Below, piece by piece: positions 24,899-34,933 of a DNA stretch of 39,073 bases. Made by a program: the position numbers and the translations under genes. The notes under the pieces were generated by a model. That model was not told where the DNA came from. It was given only the letters and a program-made list of their open reading frames with translations, and ran no database searches. Each line of letters begins with the position of its first letter. The first letter of the stretch is position 1. Source of the stretch: Alphaproteobacteria bacterium (GTDB taxonomy: Bacteria; Pseudomonadota; Alphaproteobacteria; MPNO01; UBA2964); NCBI GenBank assembly GCA_009377375.1, contig WHUE01000037.1, positions 1 to 39,073 on the forward strand, given 5' to 3'.

Positions 24899-26281
24899 GT
24901 GCCGAAATCCAGATTCGTTCCTGCGCTGACGCTCGCGGCCGGGGCGATCGCCGTATTGCTGGCGATCGCGGCGGTCCCCGCCCGCGCCGTGGTGTTCAGC
25001 CCCAAAACGTTCACCCTCCCGAACGGCCTGCAGGTGGTGGTGGTGACCAACCGCCGGGCGCCCATCGTAATTCACATGGTGTGGTACAAGGTCGGCTCCG
25101 CGGACGAGCCGCGCGGCAAGTCCGGAATCGCGCATTTTCTCGAGCACCTGATGTTCAAGGGCACGAAGGCGGTGCCGCCGGGGCAGTTCTCGAAGATCGT
25201 CGCGCGCAACGGCGGCGAGGACAACGCCTTCACCACCTCCGACTACACGGCCTATTTCCAGAAGGTCGCCCGCGACCGGCTGGAGCTGGTGATGCGGCTG
25301 GAATCGGACCGCATGCGCAATCTGGTGCTGACCGACGAGGTGGTGCTGCCGGAACGCGACGTGGTGCTGGAGGAACGCCGCTCGCGCACCGACAACAACC
25401 CCGCCTCGCAGCTTTACGAGCAGGCCCAGACGGCGCTCTTCCTGCATCATCCGTACCGCATTCCGGTGATCGGCTGGAAACACGAGATCGAGACGCTGAC
25501 GACCGAAGACGCGATGGCGTTCTACCGCCGCTACTACGCGCCCAACAACGCCGTGCTGATCGTCGCCGGCGACATCTCGGCCGCGGAGCTTCGCCCGCTG
25601 GCGGAGAAATATTACGGGCCGGTCGCGCGCGGGCCCGAGATCGCCCGCCACCGCACCGCCGAGCCCCCCCGTCACGCGGCCGCCCGGCTGGAGATGGAGA
25701 GCCGGCGCGCCGGCCAGCCGAGCTGGACCCGCAGCTACCTCGCCCCCAGCTACCGGACGGCGGAGGGCCAGGAGGCCTACGCGCTGGAGGTGCTGGCGGA
25801 GATTGTCGGCGGCGGCGCCACGTCGCGGCTGTACCGTCGCCTGGTGGTGGAGCAGGGGGTCGCGTCCTCGGCCGGGGTCTGGTACGGCCCCAACGATTAC
25901 GACCGGAGCACGTTTTACATTTCGGCAACCCCGCGCGGCGATGCCAGCATCGTCAGCCTGGAACAGGCGGTCGAGGCGGAGTTCGCCGGGCTGCTCAAGG
26001 ACGGCGTGACGGACGCCGAGGTGGAACGCGCCCGCAACTCGCTCATCGCCAGCGCGACCTATGCCCGGGATTCGCTGGGCGCCGCGCCCAACGTGATCGG
26101 CCGCGCGCTGACGACCGGCGGCAGCATCGAGGATGTGGAGAGCTGGCCCGACCGCATCCGCGCGGTCACGCCGGAGCAGGTGACGGCGGCGGCGCGCGCC
26201 CTGTTCCTGCCCGCCCGGTCGGTCACCAGCGTGCTGCGTCCTACGCCCAAGCCTGTTCCGCCGAAGGACGGCAAGTCATGA
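24899..26281 (+). CDS. M16 zinc metallopeptidase, catalytic partner
   Basis: A 460-residue exported peptidase of the M16 (pitrilysin/mitochondrial processing peptidase) family. The N-terminal signal peptide covers about residues 1-30. The inverted zinc motif HFLEH is at 79-83, with the third ligand Glu159 in VVLEERR about 76 residues later. The C-terminal M16 half-domain (about 200-400) follows. The GTG at 24899 was chosen because GGAGG stands 7 bases upstream; no suitable ATG exists. It overlaps the next gene in ATGA, which encodes a partner lacking the zinc motif. Such pairs form heterodimers in the periplasm. The substrate is unknown. Confidence 0.93.
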   Translation: MPKSRFVPALTLAAGAIAVLLAIAAVPARAVVFSPKTFTLPNGLQVVVVTNRRAPIVIHMVWYKVGSADEPRGKSGIAHFLEHLMFKGTKAVPPGQFSKIVARNGGEDNAFTTSDYTAYFQKVARDRLELVMRLESDRMRNLVLTDEVVLPERDVVLEERRSRTDNNPASQLYEQAQTALFLHHPYRIPVIGWKHEIETLTTEDAMAFYRRYYAPNNAVLIVAGDISAAELRPLAEKYYGPVARGPEIARHRTAEPPRHAAARLEMESRRAGQPSWTRSYLAPSYRTAEGQEAYALEVLAEIVGGGATSRLYRRLVVEQGVASSAGVWYGPNDYDRSTFYISATPRGDASIVSLEQAVEAEFAGLLKDGVTDAEVERARNSLIASATYARDSLGAAPNVIGRALTTGGSIEDVESWPDRIRAVTPEQVTAAARALFLPARSVTSVLRPTPKPVPPKDGKS

Positions 26282-27600
26282 GAAGCAGGCTGCGCGCAGC
26301 GGTCGCGGTTGCGGTCGCGCTGGTTTTCGCCGCACCGGCGCTCGCCATGCCGGTGGAAAAGGTGACCAGCCCCGGCGGCATCACCGCCTGGCTGGTGCGC
26401 GACACCTCGGTGCCGGTGATCTCGGTCAGCTTTTCCTTCGCCGCCGGCGCGGTGATGGACCCCGAAGGCAAGGAAGGCCGCGCCGTGATGGTTGCCAGCA
26501 CCATGGACGAGGGGGCCGGCGACCTGGATTCGCAGGGTTTCCAGGGCAAGCTGGAAGATATATCCGCGTCCCTGCGCTTCAGCGCCGGGCGCGAGCGGTT
26601 CACCGGCGCGCTGCGCACCCTGTCGGCGCGCCGCGACGAGGCGTTCGGACTTCTGCGCCTCGCCCTGACCGCGCCGCGCTTCGACGAGGAGCCCGTGGGG
26701 CGCATTCGCGCCCAGATCGTCTCCGGCCTGCAGCGCAAGGCGCACGATCCCGACCATATCGCCGGCCGGGCCTTCGTCGCCGCCGCGTTCCCGGACCACC
26801 CCTACGGCCGCCCCTCGGACGGCACGGTCGAATCGCTCGCCCGGATCGCCCCCGATGACCTGCGCGACTTCGTAAAGAAATACCTCGCCCGCGACGTGCT
26901 GCATATCGGCGTGGTCGGCGACATCACCGGCGACGAGCTGGCGAAGCGGCTGGACCGGGTGTTCGGCGCGCTGCCGGGAAAGGCGGAGCCCTTTATCGTC
27001 CCCGAAATCTCGCCCAGGGGCGCCGGCGAGCGCATCGTGATCGAGCGCAACATCCCGCAGAGCGTGGTGATGTTCGGCCAGAAGGGGCTCAGGCGCGACG
27101 ATCCCGACTGGTACGCGGCCTATGTGATGAACCGCATCCTCGGCGGCGGCGGGTTCTCGTCGCGGCTGACCGAGGAGGTGCGCGAGAAGCGCGGCCTCGC
27201 CTATTCGGTCTATTCCTACCTCAACCCCTATGAGCACAGCGCGCTGATCATGGGCGGCACCGCCACCCAGAACGCCCGCGTCGCCGAAAGCCTGCGCATC
27301 ATACGCGCCGAGTGGCGGCGGATGGCGGAAGAAGGCGTGACCGGGGAAGAACTGGCGCAGACCAAGACCTATATCAACGGCTCGTTTCCGCTCCGCCTCG
27401 ACTCGAGCAGCCGCATCGCCTCCATGCTGACCACGATTCAGGTGGAGGAGCTCGGCATCGACTATATCGAGCGCCGGCCGGCGCTGATCGACAAGGTGAC
27501 GGCCGCCGATGTCAGGCGCGTGGCGCAGCGGCTGCTCAGGGACAGCGAGCTTCTGGTCGTCGTCGTCGGCAAGCCGGAAGGGCTGGCGACCGGGCAGTAA
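26278..27600 (+). CDS. M16 family protein, non-catalytic partner
   Basis: A 440-residue exported M16-fold protein with a signal peptide (about 1-23). The zinc motif is absent: at the matching place it reads GKEGRAVMVASTMDEG, with no HxxEH. The C-terminal half has the Arg/Tyr-type substrate-binding segment SSRLTEEVREKRGLAYSV. This matches the division of labour in alpha/beta M16 dimers, where this subunit binds the substrate and the partner cuts it. The start overlaps the stop of the catalytic subunit, which suggests coupled, near-equal synthesis. It is convergent with a TauE/SafE permease gene 25 bases on. Confidence 0.92.
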   Translation: MRSRLRAAVAVAVALVFAAPALAMPVEKVTSPGGITAWLVRDTSVPVISVSFSFAAGAVMDPEGKEGRAVMVASTMDEGAGDLDSQGFQGKLEDISASLRFSAGRERFTGALRTLSARRDEAFGLLRLALTAPRFDEEPVGRIRAQIVSGLQRKAHDPDHIAGRAFVAAAFPDHPYGRPSDGTVESLARIAPDDLRDFVKKYLARDVLHIGVVGDITGDELAKRLDRVFGALPGKAEPFIVPEISPRGAGERIVIERNIPQSVVMFGQKGLRRDDPDWYAAYVMNRILGGGGFSSRLTEEVREKRGLAYSVYSYLNPYEHSALIMGGTATQNARVAESLRIIRAEWRRMAEEGVTGEELAQTKTYINGSFPLRLDSSSRIASMLTTIQVEELGIDYIERRPALIDKVTAADVRRVAQRLLRDSELLVVVVGKPEGLATGQ

Positions 27601-27625
27601 CGTGCCGGGCCGGCGAAAGGGGCAG

Positions 27626-28372
27626 TCAGAACAGCCCCAGCCCTTTGCGGATCAGGTTCAGCCCGATCAGGAACAGGAAAATCAGAAGCCCGGTGCGAAA
27701 GCGCTCCTGGCTCAGCCGGTCGCGCAGGAACTGGCCGCTCCGCATGCCGATCAGCGCCGGAATCAGCCCGGCGGCCGATATCGGCACGTTGGTCGTCGTC
27801 AGCCCGCCCTGCCAGACCAGCGCCGCCGTCCACACCGTGCCGGTCAGCAGGAACGCGATTCCCAGCGCCTGGACGAAGGCGTCCTTGTGGAGACCCAGCG
27901 CCTGAAGGTAGATGACGATCGGCACGCCGAGCGAGCCGGTGGTGCCGCTCAGCAGCCCGGAGATCAGGCCCACCGCCGGGGCGACGACGGGGATGCTGCG
28001 CTCGCCGATGCTGAACTGCACGGCGAACAGGTTGATCGCGGTGTAACAGCACACCACCACGCCAAGGGCGGCCAGCAGGAAGGACGGATCGACGGCGTAG
28101 AGCGCCATCGTCCCCAGCCAGACGCCGATCCCGCTCATCAGCAGCATCGACCAGTAGCGCCTGAGCAGCGCCTTGAGGCGCCCGCCGCGCACCGCCTGCA
28201 TGACGTTGGTGACGATCACGGGCACCAGCAGCAGCGGGATCGCGACGCGGATCGGCAGGACCGACGACATCACCGCGACCGAAACCAGCGGCAGGCCCAG
28301 CCCGAGCACGCCCTTGACCACGCCGCCGGCGAAAAACGCGACCATCACCATGGCGAATGAGAACGCGTCCAC
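27626..28372 (-). CDS. TauE/SafE family membrane exporter
   Basis: A 248-residue membrane protein with about eight hydrophobic segments and the TauE/SafE (formerly DUF81) layout: an N-terminal FFAGGVVKGVLGLGLPLV and a matching second repeat GLISGLLSGTTGSLGVP. The family exports small anions such as sulfite, sulfoacetate or other organosulfur compounds, but the substrate cannot be read from the sequence. The start is GTG at 28372; the ribosome-binding site is weak, so a start a few codons further in is possible. It stands alone, divergent from pgi and convergent with the M16 pair. Confidence 0.9.
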   Translation of the reverse strand: MDAFSFAMVMVAFFAGGVVKGVLGLGLPLVSVAVMSSVLPIRVAIPLLLVPVIVTNVMQAVRGGRLKALLRRYWSMLLMSGIGVWLGTMALYAVDPSFLLAALGVVVCCYTAINLFAVQFSIGERSIPVVAPAVGLISGLLSGTTGSLGVPIVIYLQALGLHKDAFVQALGIAFLLTGTVWTAALVWQGGLTTTNVPISAAGLIPALIGMRSGQFLRDRLSQERFRTGLLIFLFLIGLNLIRKGLGLF

Positions 28373-28529
28373 GCCGTGCCTGCCCCGGAGAGTCCCTGAT
28401 GACGAGAGTGCGGGACAAGGGCTTAAACCACGCCCCGTCCCCTGTCGAGGGCGGTTATCCCCAGCCCCTGCGGCGGCAATTCTTCACCGACTCGCCGCGA
28501 TGGTCTAAGCTTCACGAAAGGAACCACCC

Positions 28530-29831
28530 ATGTCCTATGTCCACCTCGCATCGACCTGCTTTTCGGAGGCGCTGGGTACCCACGGGCTGGACCGCGCGGT
28601 CTACGATTCGCTGATCGTCCGCGCGGTCGAGGCGCTGGAGGGCCTGCGCGCCCGCCATGCCGACGGCTCGCTGCCGCTGCTGCGCCTTCCCGCCGCCCGC
28701 GACGACCTTGCCGCACTGAAGCCGGTCGCCGAGGATTACCGGGCGCGGTTCGAGGAGGTCGTGGTGCTGGGCACCGGCGGCTCCAGTCTCGGCGGCAGGA
28801 CGCTGTGCCGGCTGTCGGAGGATGCCTCCGCGCCCCGGTTGCGCTTCGAGGACAATGTCGATCCGCACACCTTCGATGCGCTGTTGAAGGAGATCGACCC
28901 GGCGAAGACCGGGTTCGTCGTCATCTCCAAATCCGGCTCCACGGCGGAGACGATGACCCAGTTCCTGGTCTGCCTGGCGGCGATGAAGGCCGCGCTGGGC
29001 GATGGCGCGGCGGCGCATTTCACCGCCATCGCGGAGCCGGGCGACAGCGTGCTGCGCCGGCTCTGCGCGAAGTTCGGCATCGATGTGCTGGACCACGATC
29101 CCGGCGTCGGCGGACGCTACTCTGCGCTGTCGCTGGTCGGGCTGCTGCCGGCGATGATCGCGGGGCTGGATGCGGCGGCGGTGCGCGCGGGCGCGCAGGG
29201 CGTGCTCGACCTCGCGCTCGGCGCGGACGATCCGGAAACCGTGCCGTCGGCGGTGGGCGCGGCCATCGCTGTCGGGCTCGCGCGCGAGAAGCGGATAAGC
29301 CAGTCGGTGCTGATGCCCTATGTCGACCGGCTGCGCGAGTTCGCGCTGTGGTACCGCCAGCTCTGGGCCGAAAGCCTGGGCAAGCGGGGCCAGGGCACGA
29401 CGCCGGTGGACGCGCTGGGCACGGTGGACCAGCACAGCCAGCTCCAGCTCTATCTCGACGGGCCGCGGGACAAGATGTTCACGGTGGTGATGCTGGCCTG
29501 CGCCGGCACGGGCGCGCGCATCGACCCGGCCCTGGCGGACGACGATGCGCTCGGCTACCTAGCCGGGCGGACCGTCGGCGACCTGATGGACGCCGAACAG
29601 CGCGCGACCGCGCGCACGCTGATCCGCAACAACCGTCCCACCCGCATCTTCCGGCTGGAGACGCTGGACGAGGCGACGATGGGCGCGCTGATGATGCATT
29701 TCATGCTGGAGACCATCATCGCCGCGCACCTGCAGCAGGTCGATCCTTTCGACCAGCCGGCGGTGGAGGAGGGCAAGGTGCTGACCCGCGAATACCTGGC
29801 CGAAGCCGCACGGGAGGCGGGCGGCGGATGA
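28530..29831 (+). CDS. pgi: Glucose-6-phosphate isomerase
   Basis: A 433-residue isomerase that interconverts glucose-6-phosphate and fructose-6-phosphate in the cytosol. The sugar-phosphate-binding motifs GTGGSSLGG (81-89) and SKSGSTAET (133-141) are present, and the conserved [14 protein letters not shown] carries the catalytic region. It is about 115 residues shorter than the E. coli enzyme, a short form found in many alphaproteobacteria. AAAGGA is at a normal distance from the ATG. The stop overlaps the mutL start in ATGA, so the two unrelated proteins are translationally coupled. Confidence 0.95.
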   Translation: MSYVHLASTCFSEALGTHGLDRAVYDSLIVRAVEALEGLRARHADGSLPLLRLPAARDDLAALKPVAEDYRARFEEVVVLGTGGSSLGGRTLCRLSEDASAPRLRFEDNVDPHTFDALLKEIDPAKTGFVVISKSGSTAETMTQFLVCLAAMKAALGDGAAAHFTAIAEPGDSVLRRLCAKFGIDVLDHDPGVGGRYSALSLVGLLPAMIAGLDAAAVRAGAQGVLDLALGADDPETVPSAVGAAIAVGLAREKRISQSVLMPYVDRLREFALWYRQLWAESLGKRGQGTTPVDALGTVDQHSQLQLYLDGPRDKMFTVVMLACAGTGARIDPALADDDALGYLAGRTVGDLMDAEQRATARTLIRNNRPTRIFRLETLDEATMGALMMHFMLETIIAAHLQQVDPFDQPAVEEGKVLTREYLAEAAREAGGG

Positions 29832-31642
29832 CCATCCGGCTGCTGTCCGAAACGACGATCAACCGCATTGCCGCGGGCGAGGTGGTGGAGCGTCCCTCCT
29901 CGGCGGTGAAGGAGCTGGTGGAGAACGCCATCGACGCCGGCGCGACCCGCATCGAGGTGGCGCTGGAGGACGGCGGGCGCACGCTGATCCGCGTCGCCGA
30001 CGACGGCTGCGGCATGACGGCGGACGAGCTGTCCCTGGCGGTCGACCGTCACGCGACGTCGAAGCTGTCCGACGACGCGCTGATGGACATCGCGACGCTG
30101 GGCTTCCGGGGCGAAGCGCTGCCCTCCATCGGCTCGGTGGCGCGGATGACCGTGACCAGCCGGGCGCGCGGCGCGGGCGAGGGCTGGTCCATCGCGGTCG
30201 ACGGCGGGCGCAAGGGCGCGCCGCGCCCGGCCGCCATCGACGCCGGCACGCGGGTGGAGGTGCGCGACCTGTTCTTCGCCACGCCGGCCCGGCTCAAGTT
30301 CCTTAAGACCGACCGGACCGAGCTCGGCCACGCGCTCGACGTGATCCGGCGGCTCGCCATGGCATTCCCCGAGATCGCGTTCACGTTGTCGGACGAGAAG
30401 GGCGCGCGGCTCTCGGTGCAGGCGGCGCAGGGCGATCTGCTGGATGCGCGGCTTTCCCGGCTCGCCGCCGTGATGGGGCGGGAGTTCGCCGACAACGCGC
30501 TGGCGGTGGACGCCACCCGCGACGGGGTGCGGCTCGCCGGCTATGCCGGGCTGCCGACGTTGAACCAGGCCTATTCCCGCCAGCAATATCTGTTCGTCAA
30601 CGGCCGGCCGGTGCGGGACGGGCTGCTGCACGGCGCGGTGCGCGGCGCCTATCAGGATTTCCTCGCCCGCGACCGCCACCCGATGGTCGCGCTGTTCCTC
30701 GATGTGCCGACGGGGCTGGTGGATGTGAACGTCCACCCGATGAAGAGCGAGGTGCGGTTCCGCGACGCAGGGCTGGTGCGCGGCCTCATCGTCGGCGCGC
30801 TGAAACACGCGTTGGCGGAGGCTGGGCACCGGGCCTCGACCACCGTGGCTGCGGCGGCGCTCGGCGCGCTGCGGCCGGGAAGCGGAGCGCCGTCCTATCC
30901 GTTCCCCGGCGGCGGCGCGCGGCTGCCCTATGCGCCGGCGGGGCGGGGCGGGGCCGCGACGGCGGCGATGTACGCCCCGCTGCCGGGCATGGAGGCACCC
31001 TCCGCGCGCGCCGACGGGCTGGCCGAGACGCCCGCCGGATTCGAGCCGGAGGCGCTGTCGGCCTATCCGCTGGGCGCGGCGCGGGCGCAGCTGCACGAGA
31101 CCTACGTCGTCGCCCAGACCGCGGACGGCATCGTCATCGTCGATCAGCATGCGGCGCATGAGCGGCTGGTCTACGAGCGCATGAAGCAGTCGCTCGGTGC
31201 GGGGCAGGTGAAGCGACAGGGGCTGCTGATCCCCGAGGTGGTGGAGCTGGAGGAGGACGCCCGCGCCCGACTGCTGGCCCGCGCGGCGCAGCTCGAGGAG
31301 CTGGGGCTGACGATCGAGGCCTTCGGCGCCGGCGCGGTGGTGGTGCGAGAGGTGCCCGCGCTGCTGGGGAAGACCGACGTGAAGGGGCTGCTGCGCGACA
31401 TCGCCGACGACATCGCCGAGCTGGGCGAGGACGTGACGCTGCGCGAGCGGCTGGAAACCGTGTGCGGCACGCTCGCCTGCCACGGCAGCGTCCGCGCCGG
31501 CCGCCGTCTGACCGCGGACGAGATGAACGCGCTGCTGCGCCAGATGGAGGCGACGCCCCATTCCGGCCAGTGCAACCACGGCCGCCCCACCTATGTCGAG
31601 CTCAAGCTCTCCGACATCGAAAAGCTGTTCGGCCGCCGCTGA
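29828..31642 (+). CDS. mutL: DNA mismatch repair protein MutL
   Basis: A 604-residue mismatch-repair protein. The N-terminal GHKL ATPase has catalytic Glu29 and Asn33 ([10 protein letters not shown]), DDGCGM (58-63) and GFRGEAL (92-98). A Pro/Gly/Ala-rich linker follows (about 340-410), and then the C-terminal dimerisation domain. That domain carries the metal-dependent endonuclease motif DQHA-x2-E-x4-E at 439-450, plus CHGSVRAG and QCNHGRP, so this MutL should nick DNA itself, as expected for a bacterium without MutH. The start overlaps the pgi stop. The 3' end converges on rsmD. Confidence 0.97.
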   Translation: MTIRLLSETTINRIAAGEVVERPSSAVKELVENAIDAGATRIEVALEDGGRTLIRVADDGCGMTADELSLAVDRHATSKLSDDALMDIATLGFRGEALPSIGSVARMTVTSRARGAGEGWSIAVDGGRKGAPRPAAIDAGTRVEVRDLFFATPARLKFLKTDRTELGHALDVIRRLAMAFPEIAFTLSDEKGARLSVQAAQGDLLDARLSRLAAVMGREFADNALAVDATRDGVRLAGYAGLPTLNQAYSRQQYLFVNGRPVRDGLLHGAVRGAYQDFLARDRHPMVALFLDVPTGLVDVNVHPMKSEVRFRDAGLVRGLIVGALKHALAEAGHRASTTVAAAALGALRPGSGAPSYPFPGGGARLPYAPAGRGGAATAAMYAPLPGMEAPSARADGLAETPAGFEPEALSAYPLGAARAQLHETYVVAQTADGIVIVDQHAAHERLVYERMKQSLGAGQVKRQGLLIPEVVELEEDARARLLARAAQLEELGLTIEAFGAGAVVVREVPALLGKTDVKGLLRDIADDIAELGEDVTLRERLETVCGTLACHGSVRAGRRLTADEMNALLRQMEATPHSGQCNHGRPTYVELKLSDIEKLFGRR

Positions 31643-31666
31643 CACGCGGCCAGGACAGGCAGCGCG

Positions 31667-32251
31667 CTACTGCTGCGGGCTGTCCGGCCCGTCCCAGCGC
31701 AGGTAGACGATGCGCGCGGCGCCGTAGCGGCGCTCGTCCAGCGGTGCGGCGGCGTCGGGGGGGTCGAAAGCTTCCTTCGCCTGCAGCTCGACGACGCAGA
31801 CCGCTCCCGGCGCGATCCATCCGGCCTCCGCCAGCGCCGTCAGCGCCGGGGCCGCCAGACCGCTGCGGTAGGGGGGATCGAGAAAAACCAGCGTGCAGGA
31901 CTCGGCCGCGCGCACCGGCCTTGTGCAGTCGCCGCCGAGCACGGTGACGCGCGCCGCTTCGCCCAGGGCGCGCGTGTTGGCGCGGCAGAAATCGAGCGCG
32001 GTCCGGTCCTGTTCCATCAGCGTGGCATGCGCGGCGCCGCGCGAGACGGCTTCCAGACCCATCGCGCCGGTGCCGGCAAAGGCGTCGAGCACGCGCGCAC
32101 CGGTAACGGCGTCCTTGCCGTCCGCGCCGGGTCCGCCATGGACCAGCGTGTTGAACACCGCCTCGCGCACGCGGTCGGCGGTGGGCCGCAGCACGCGTCC
32201 CTCGGGGGCGAGGATGCGGCGGCCCCGATGGCTACCGGCGACGACGCGCAC
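31667..32251 (-). CDS. rsmD: 16S rRNA (guanine-966-N2) methyltransferase
   Basis: A 194-residue Rossmann-fold methyltransferase that modifies G966 of 16S rRNA during 30S assembly. The SAM-binding motif is VLDAFAGTGAMGLEAVSRGA (55-74) and the catalytic N-methyltransferase motif is DPPY (125-128). The opening VVAGSHRGRRI is typical of RsmD. The start is GTG at 32251, lying 20 bases inside the upstream pseudouridine-synthase gene, so both should be translated from one message. Both products act on rRNA. Confidence 0.95.
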   Translation of the reverse strand: MRVVAGSHRGRRILAPEGRVLRPTADRVREAVFNTLVHGGPGADGKDAVTGARVLDAFAGTGAMGLEAVSRGAAHATLMEQDRTALDFCRANTRALGEAARVTVLGGDCTRPVRAAESCTLVFLDPPYRSGLAAPALTALAEAGWIAPGAVCVVELQAKEAFDPPDAAAPLDERRYGAARIVYLRWDGPDSPQQ

Positions 32252-33002
32252 GCTTCTCCTCGCTCGTCGGCTTGAGTCCGAACTGGTCGGCGACGACCCG
32301 CGACGGCGTCTCGTCCACCGCGTCGCGGGCGAGGTTGCCGAGCTGGAACGGCCCGTAGGCGGTGCGGATCAGCCGGTTCACGCGCAGGCCCATATGTTCC
32401 ATCACGCGGCGCACCTCGCGGTTGCGCCCCTCGCGAAGGGCGACCGTGATCCAGGCGTTGCTGCCCTGGATCGTGTCCAGCCGGGCCTGGATCGGCCCGT
32501 ATTTCATGCCGTCGACGGTGACGCCGTTCGCCAGCTTCGCCAGCGCCGGCTCGTCCGGCGTGCCGAAGACGCGGACGCGGTAGCGCCGCACCCAGCCGGT
32601 GGCGGGCAGCTCCATCCGGCGCGCCAGCTCGCCGTCATTGGTCAGCAGAAGCAGGCCTTCCGAGGTCAGGTCCAGCCGGCCGACCAGCATCACCCGGGGC
32701 ATGTGCGCCGGCAGCCGGTCGAACACGGTGGGCCGGCCCTCGGGGTCGCTCGCCGTGCAGATGACGCCCGCGGGCTTGTGATAGCGCCAGACCCGCGGCG
32801 GCTCCGGCGCGGCCACCGGCTTGCCGTCGACCCGTACGTCGGAGCTCTCGTCGACCAGCGTGGCCGGGGTGTCTATCCGCTTGCCGTCGACCGAGACCCG
32901 TCCGGCCTCGATCATGCGCTCGGCCTCGCGCCGCGAGGCGATTCCGGCCCGCGCCAGCCGCTTGGCGATCCGTTCGCCTGTGCGTTTCCCGTCTTCCGCC
33001 AT
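32232..33002 (-). CDS. RsuA/RluB-family rRNA pseudouridine synthase
   Basis: A 256-residue enzyme that isomerises a uridine in rRNA to pseudouridine. The N-terminal S4 RNA-binding domain (about 10-57) includes ARAGIASRREAERMI. The catalytic domain has Asp111 in GRLDLTSEG (108-116) and the later GRNREVRRVMEHMG segment. The sequence is closest in style to RluB (23S U2605), but RluE/F or RsuA cannot be excluded. The C-terminus ends in a basic tail (KRARRRR). It overlaps rsmD by 20 bases and follows the C26 peptidase gene on the same strand with almost no gap. Confidence 0.92.
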   Translation of the reverse strand: MAEDGKRTGERIAKRLARAGIASRREAERMIEAGRVSVDGKRIDTPATLVDESSDVRVDGKPVAAPEPPRVWRYHKPAGVICTASDPEGRPTVFDRLPAHMPRVMLVGRLDLTSEGLLLLTNDGELARRMELPATGWVRRYRVRVFGTPDEPALAKLANGVTVDGMKYGPIQARLDTIQGSNAWITVALREGRNREVRRVMEHMGLRVNRLIRTAYGPFQLGNLARDAVDETPSRVVADQFGLKPTSEEKRARRRR

Positions 33003-33004
33003 GC

Positions 33005-33715
33005 TCAGCCCGCCGCATCAATGAAGGCGGCGACGATCCTGGCGTCGCCCGGATCGATGGCGAACTCGGGATGCCACTGCACACCGAGACAGAACCGCTT
33101 GCCCGTCGCCTCGATGCCTTCGATCACCCCGTCCGGCGCCGTGGCGTCCACGACGGCGCCGGGAGCGACCTGCTTCACCGCCTGGTGGTGGGCGCTGTTG
33201 ACGGACATCTCCGCCGCGCCGGTGATGCGGTGCAGCAGCGTGCCGGGGACGATGCGGACCGTATGGCCCGGCTCGTTGCGCGGGTTCGCCTGCTCGTGCG
33301 CCAGCGCGTTCGCGATCTCGTCGGGGATGTGCTGGATCAGCGTGCCGCCGAGCACCACGTTGAGAAGCTGCTGCCCCCCGCATATGCCGAGCACCGGCAT
33401 ATCGCGATCGACGGCGCCGCGGGTGATGGCGAACTCGAACGCGGTGCGCCGGTCCTTGGTGGTGACGGTGGCGTGGCGGACGCCGTCGCCGAACAGGGCG
33501 GGGTCGACGTCGAACGCGCCGCCGGTGACGATCAGCCCGTCGAGGCGGTCGAGGTAGTCCGCCGTCCGATCCGGCTCGTGCGGCAACGACACCGGCAGCC
33601 CGCCATGGTCGGCGACGATGTCGCAATAATTCTCGCGCACCGCATACCAGGGGAACTTCGAGTATCCCCCGGGCGGCTCCGAATCCAGCGTTATACCGAT
33701 GAGCGGGCGGCGCAT
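33005..33715 (-). CDS. Class I glutamine-amidotransferase-like hydrolase (peptidase C26)
   Basis: A 236-residue protein of the C26 family, which includes gamma-glutamyl-GABA hydrolase (PuuD). The nucleophile Cys112 lies in the elbow LGICGGQQLLN, and His215 and Glu217 are in VQWHPEF, completing the triad. The opening RPLIGITLD and the DGLIVTGG strand are typical. It probably hydrolyses a gamma-glutamyl bond. Polyamine catabolism is the best-known setting, but no other Puu genes are near. It is followed at once by the pseudouridine-synthase gene and preceded, 46 bases upstream, by a transporter receptor gene. Confidence 0.9.
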   Translation of the reverse strand: MRRPLIGITLDSEPPGGYSKFPWYAVRENYCDIVADHGGLPVSLPHEPDRTADYLDRLDGLIVTGGAFDVDPALFGDGVRHATVTTKDRRTAFEFAITRGAVDRDMPVLGICGGQQLLNVVLGGTLIQHIPDEIANALAHEQANPRNEPGHTVRIVPGTLLHRITGAAEMSVNSAHHQAVKQVAPGAVVDATAPDGVIEGIEATGKRFCLGVQWHPEFAIDPGDARIVAAFIDAAG

Positions 33716-33761
33716 GGGCGCAAAGTGACCCTGCCGCCCGCTCCGGTCAAGGAGGCTGTCG

Positions 33762-34793
33762 CTACTTCTTCTCTCGGTCCTTGATGCCGAGGATCGCTGC
33801 CACCTTTTGCGCGATCTCCGGCGGGGTTGCGTAGGCCTCGGCGACGGCGGCGTGGTTCTCCGCGGCGGTGCGCGGCTCGATCACCAGCCGGCGCTTCCTG
33901 GCGTCGGCGAGAAAGTCGGGGTCCTTTACCATCTTGGCGAAGGCATCCGACAGCGCCGCGACGCGCGCCTTGGGCGTATCCGGCGGCAGGAAGAAGGCCT
34001 GGCCGAGCTGAAGCGTGGTGTCGATCAGCGCCAGCATCTTCTTGTTCTCGTCGGTCTTCATCAGGTCCTTGAGCCGGGGCACGTCCTTGAGCTCGGGAAC
34101 GGGCGGCCCGAGGGTGAAGAAGAATTTCAGCTTCCTGTCGCGAATCCAGTCGCCCTTGGCGCCGACGAAGCCCTCGTAGAAGTTCGCGCGGCCCTGCACC
34201 TCGCCGCTCTCGATTGCCAGGTTGATCTCTCCGCCGCCCTTGTAGCCGCTGACGACCTTGTATTTGGTGCCCAGCAGATGGTTCATCAGCGTCGGAATCT
34301 GGAAGTTCTGGGAGCCTTTGCCGGTCGCGCCCATGATGACTTCGGTCTTCTTCATCTTCTCGACCGTGTCGGCTTCCACCGTATGCCACACCGCGCCGCA
34401 ATAGCCGCGCACGGCGACCGAGCCGATCCACTCGAACTTGCGCGGGTCGTAGCGCGCCTTGCGCAGCAGCGGCAGCGACATCGTGCCGGGGTTGATCTCG
34501 GCCAGCATGGTGCCGTCCTTCGGCGCGGCATGCATCATGAAGGCATTGGCCGTCACCCCGCCCGCGCCGGGCCGGTTCTGAAGGACCGCCGTCGGCTTGC
34601 CCGGGATGAACCGCGGCAGGTGCTGTTCGACGATCTGCGCATAGAGATGGAACGTGCCGCCCGGGCTGACCGGCACGACGACGGTAATGGTCTTGTCCTT
34701 GTAGAAATCGGCGATCTCGTCCGCGCCGGCCGGCATGGCGGCGACGGCGCCGAGCGCGCCCAATGCGAATGCGGCCGCTGTTCTTGCGATCAT
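33762..34793 (-). CDS. Bug/TctC-type periplasmic solute-binding protein (copy 1)
   Basis: A 343-residue periplasmic binding protein of the tripartite tricarboxylate transporter (TTT) family, with a signal peptide (about 1-24). The core markers are DKTITVVVPVSPGGTFHLYA, the QNRPGAGGVTAN segment and DGTMLAEINPGT. Such proteins capture carboxylates or similar acids for a TctA/TctB membrane pair. No membrane component is in the window. The start has GGGAG about 8 bases upstream. It is closely similar to the next receptor upstream, so the two arose by tandem duplication. The substrate is unknown. Confidence 0.92.
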   Translation of the reverse strand: MIARTAAAFALGALGAVAAMPAGADEIADFYKDKTITVVVPVSPGGTFHLYAQIVEQHLPRFIPGKPTAVLQNRPGAGGVTANAFMMHAAPKDGTMLAEINPGTMSLPLLRKARYDPRKFEWIGSVAVRGYCGAVWHTVEADTVEKMKKTEVIMGATGKGSQNFQIPTLMNHLLGTKYKVVSGYKGGGEINLAIESGEVQGRANFYEGFVGAKGDWIRDRKLKFFFTLGPPVPELKDVPRLKDLMKTDENKKMLALIDTTLQLGQAFFLPPDTPKARVAALSDAFAKMVKDPDFLADARKRRLVIEPRTAAENHAAVAEAYATPPEIAQKVAAILGIKDREKK

Positions 34794-34871
34794 GACTGCT
34801 TCTCCCTGTTGCCCGCGCCCGGGGGTGGCCGGGACGCGCCTCCTCTTCGACAGGTAAATGTGACACGCGCC

Positions 34872-34908
34872 GGAAAGAAAAAGAAGCGCCCCCGCGAGAC
34901 GGCGCTTC
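34872..34908 (-). terminator. Intrinsic terminator after receptor copy 2
   Basis: On the minus strand an 8-bp perfect stem (34901-34908 with 34883-34890) closes a 10-base loop and is followed by TTTTTCTTT. It lies 26 bases past the stop of the second receptor gene. This is the clearest intrinsic terminator in the window and separates the two tandem receptor genes. Confidence 0.85.
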
Positions 34909-34933
34909 GGTGGCCTGCTTGTATGGCGCGACG

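Noticed and set aside
24871-26277. Long frame in front of the second M16 gene
   Set aside because: It is an off-frame reading of the first M16 gene; the true start of the second is the ATG with a signal peptide at 26278.
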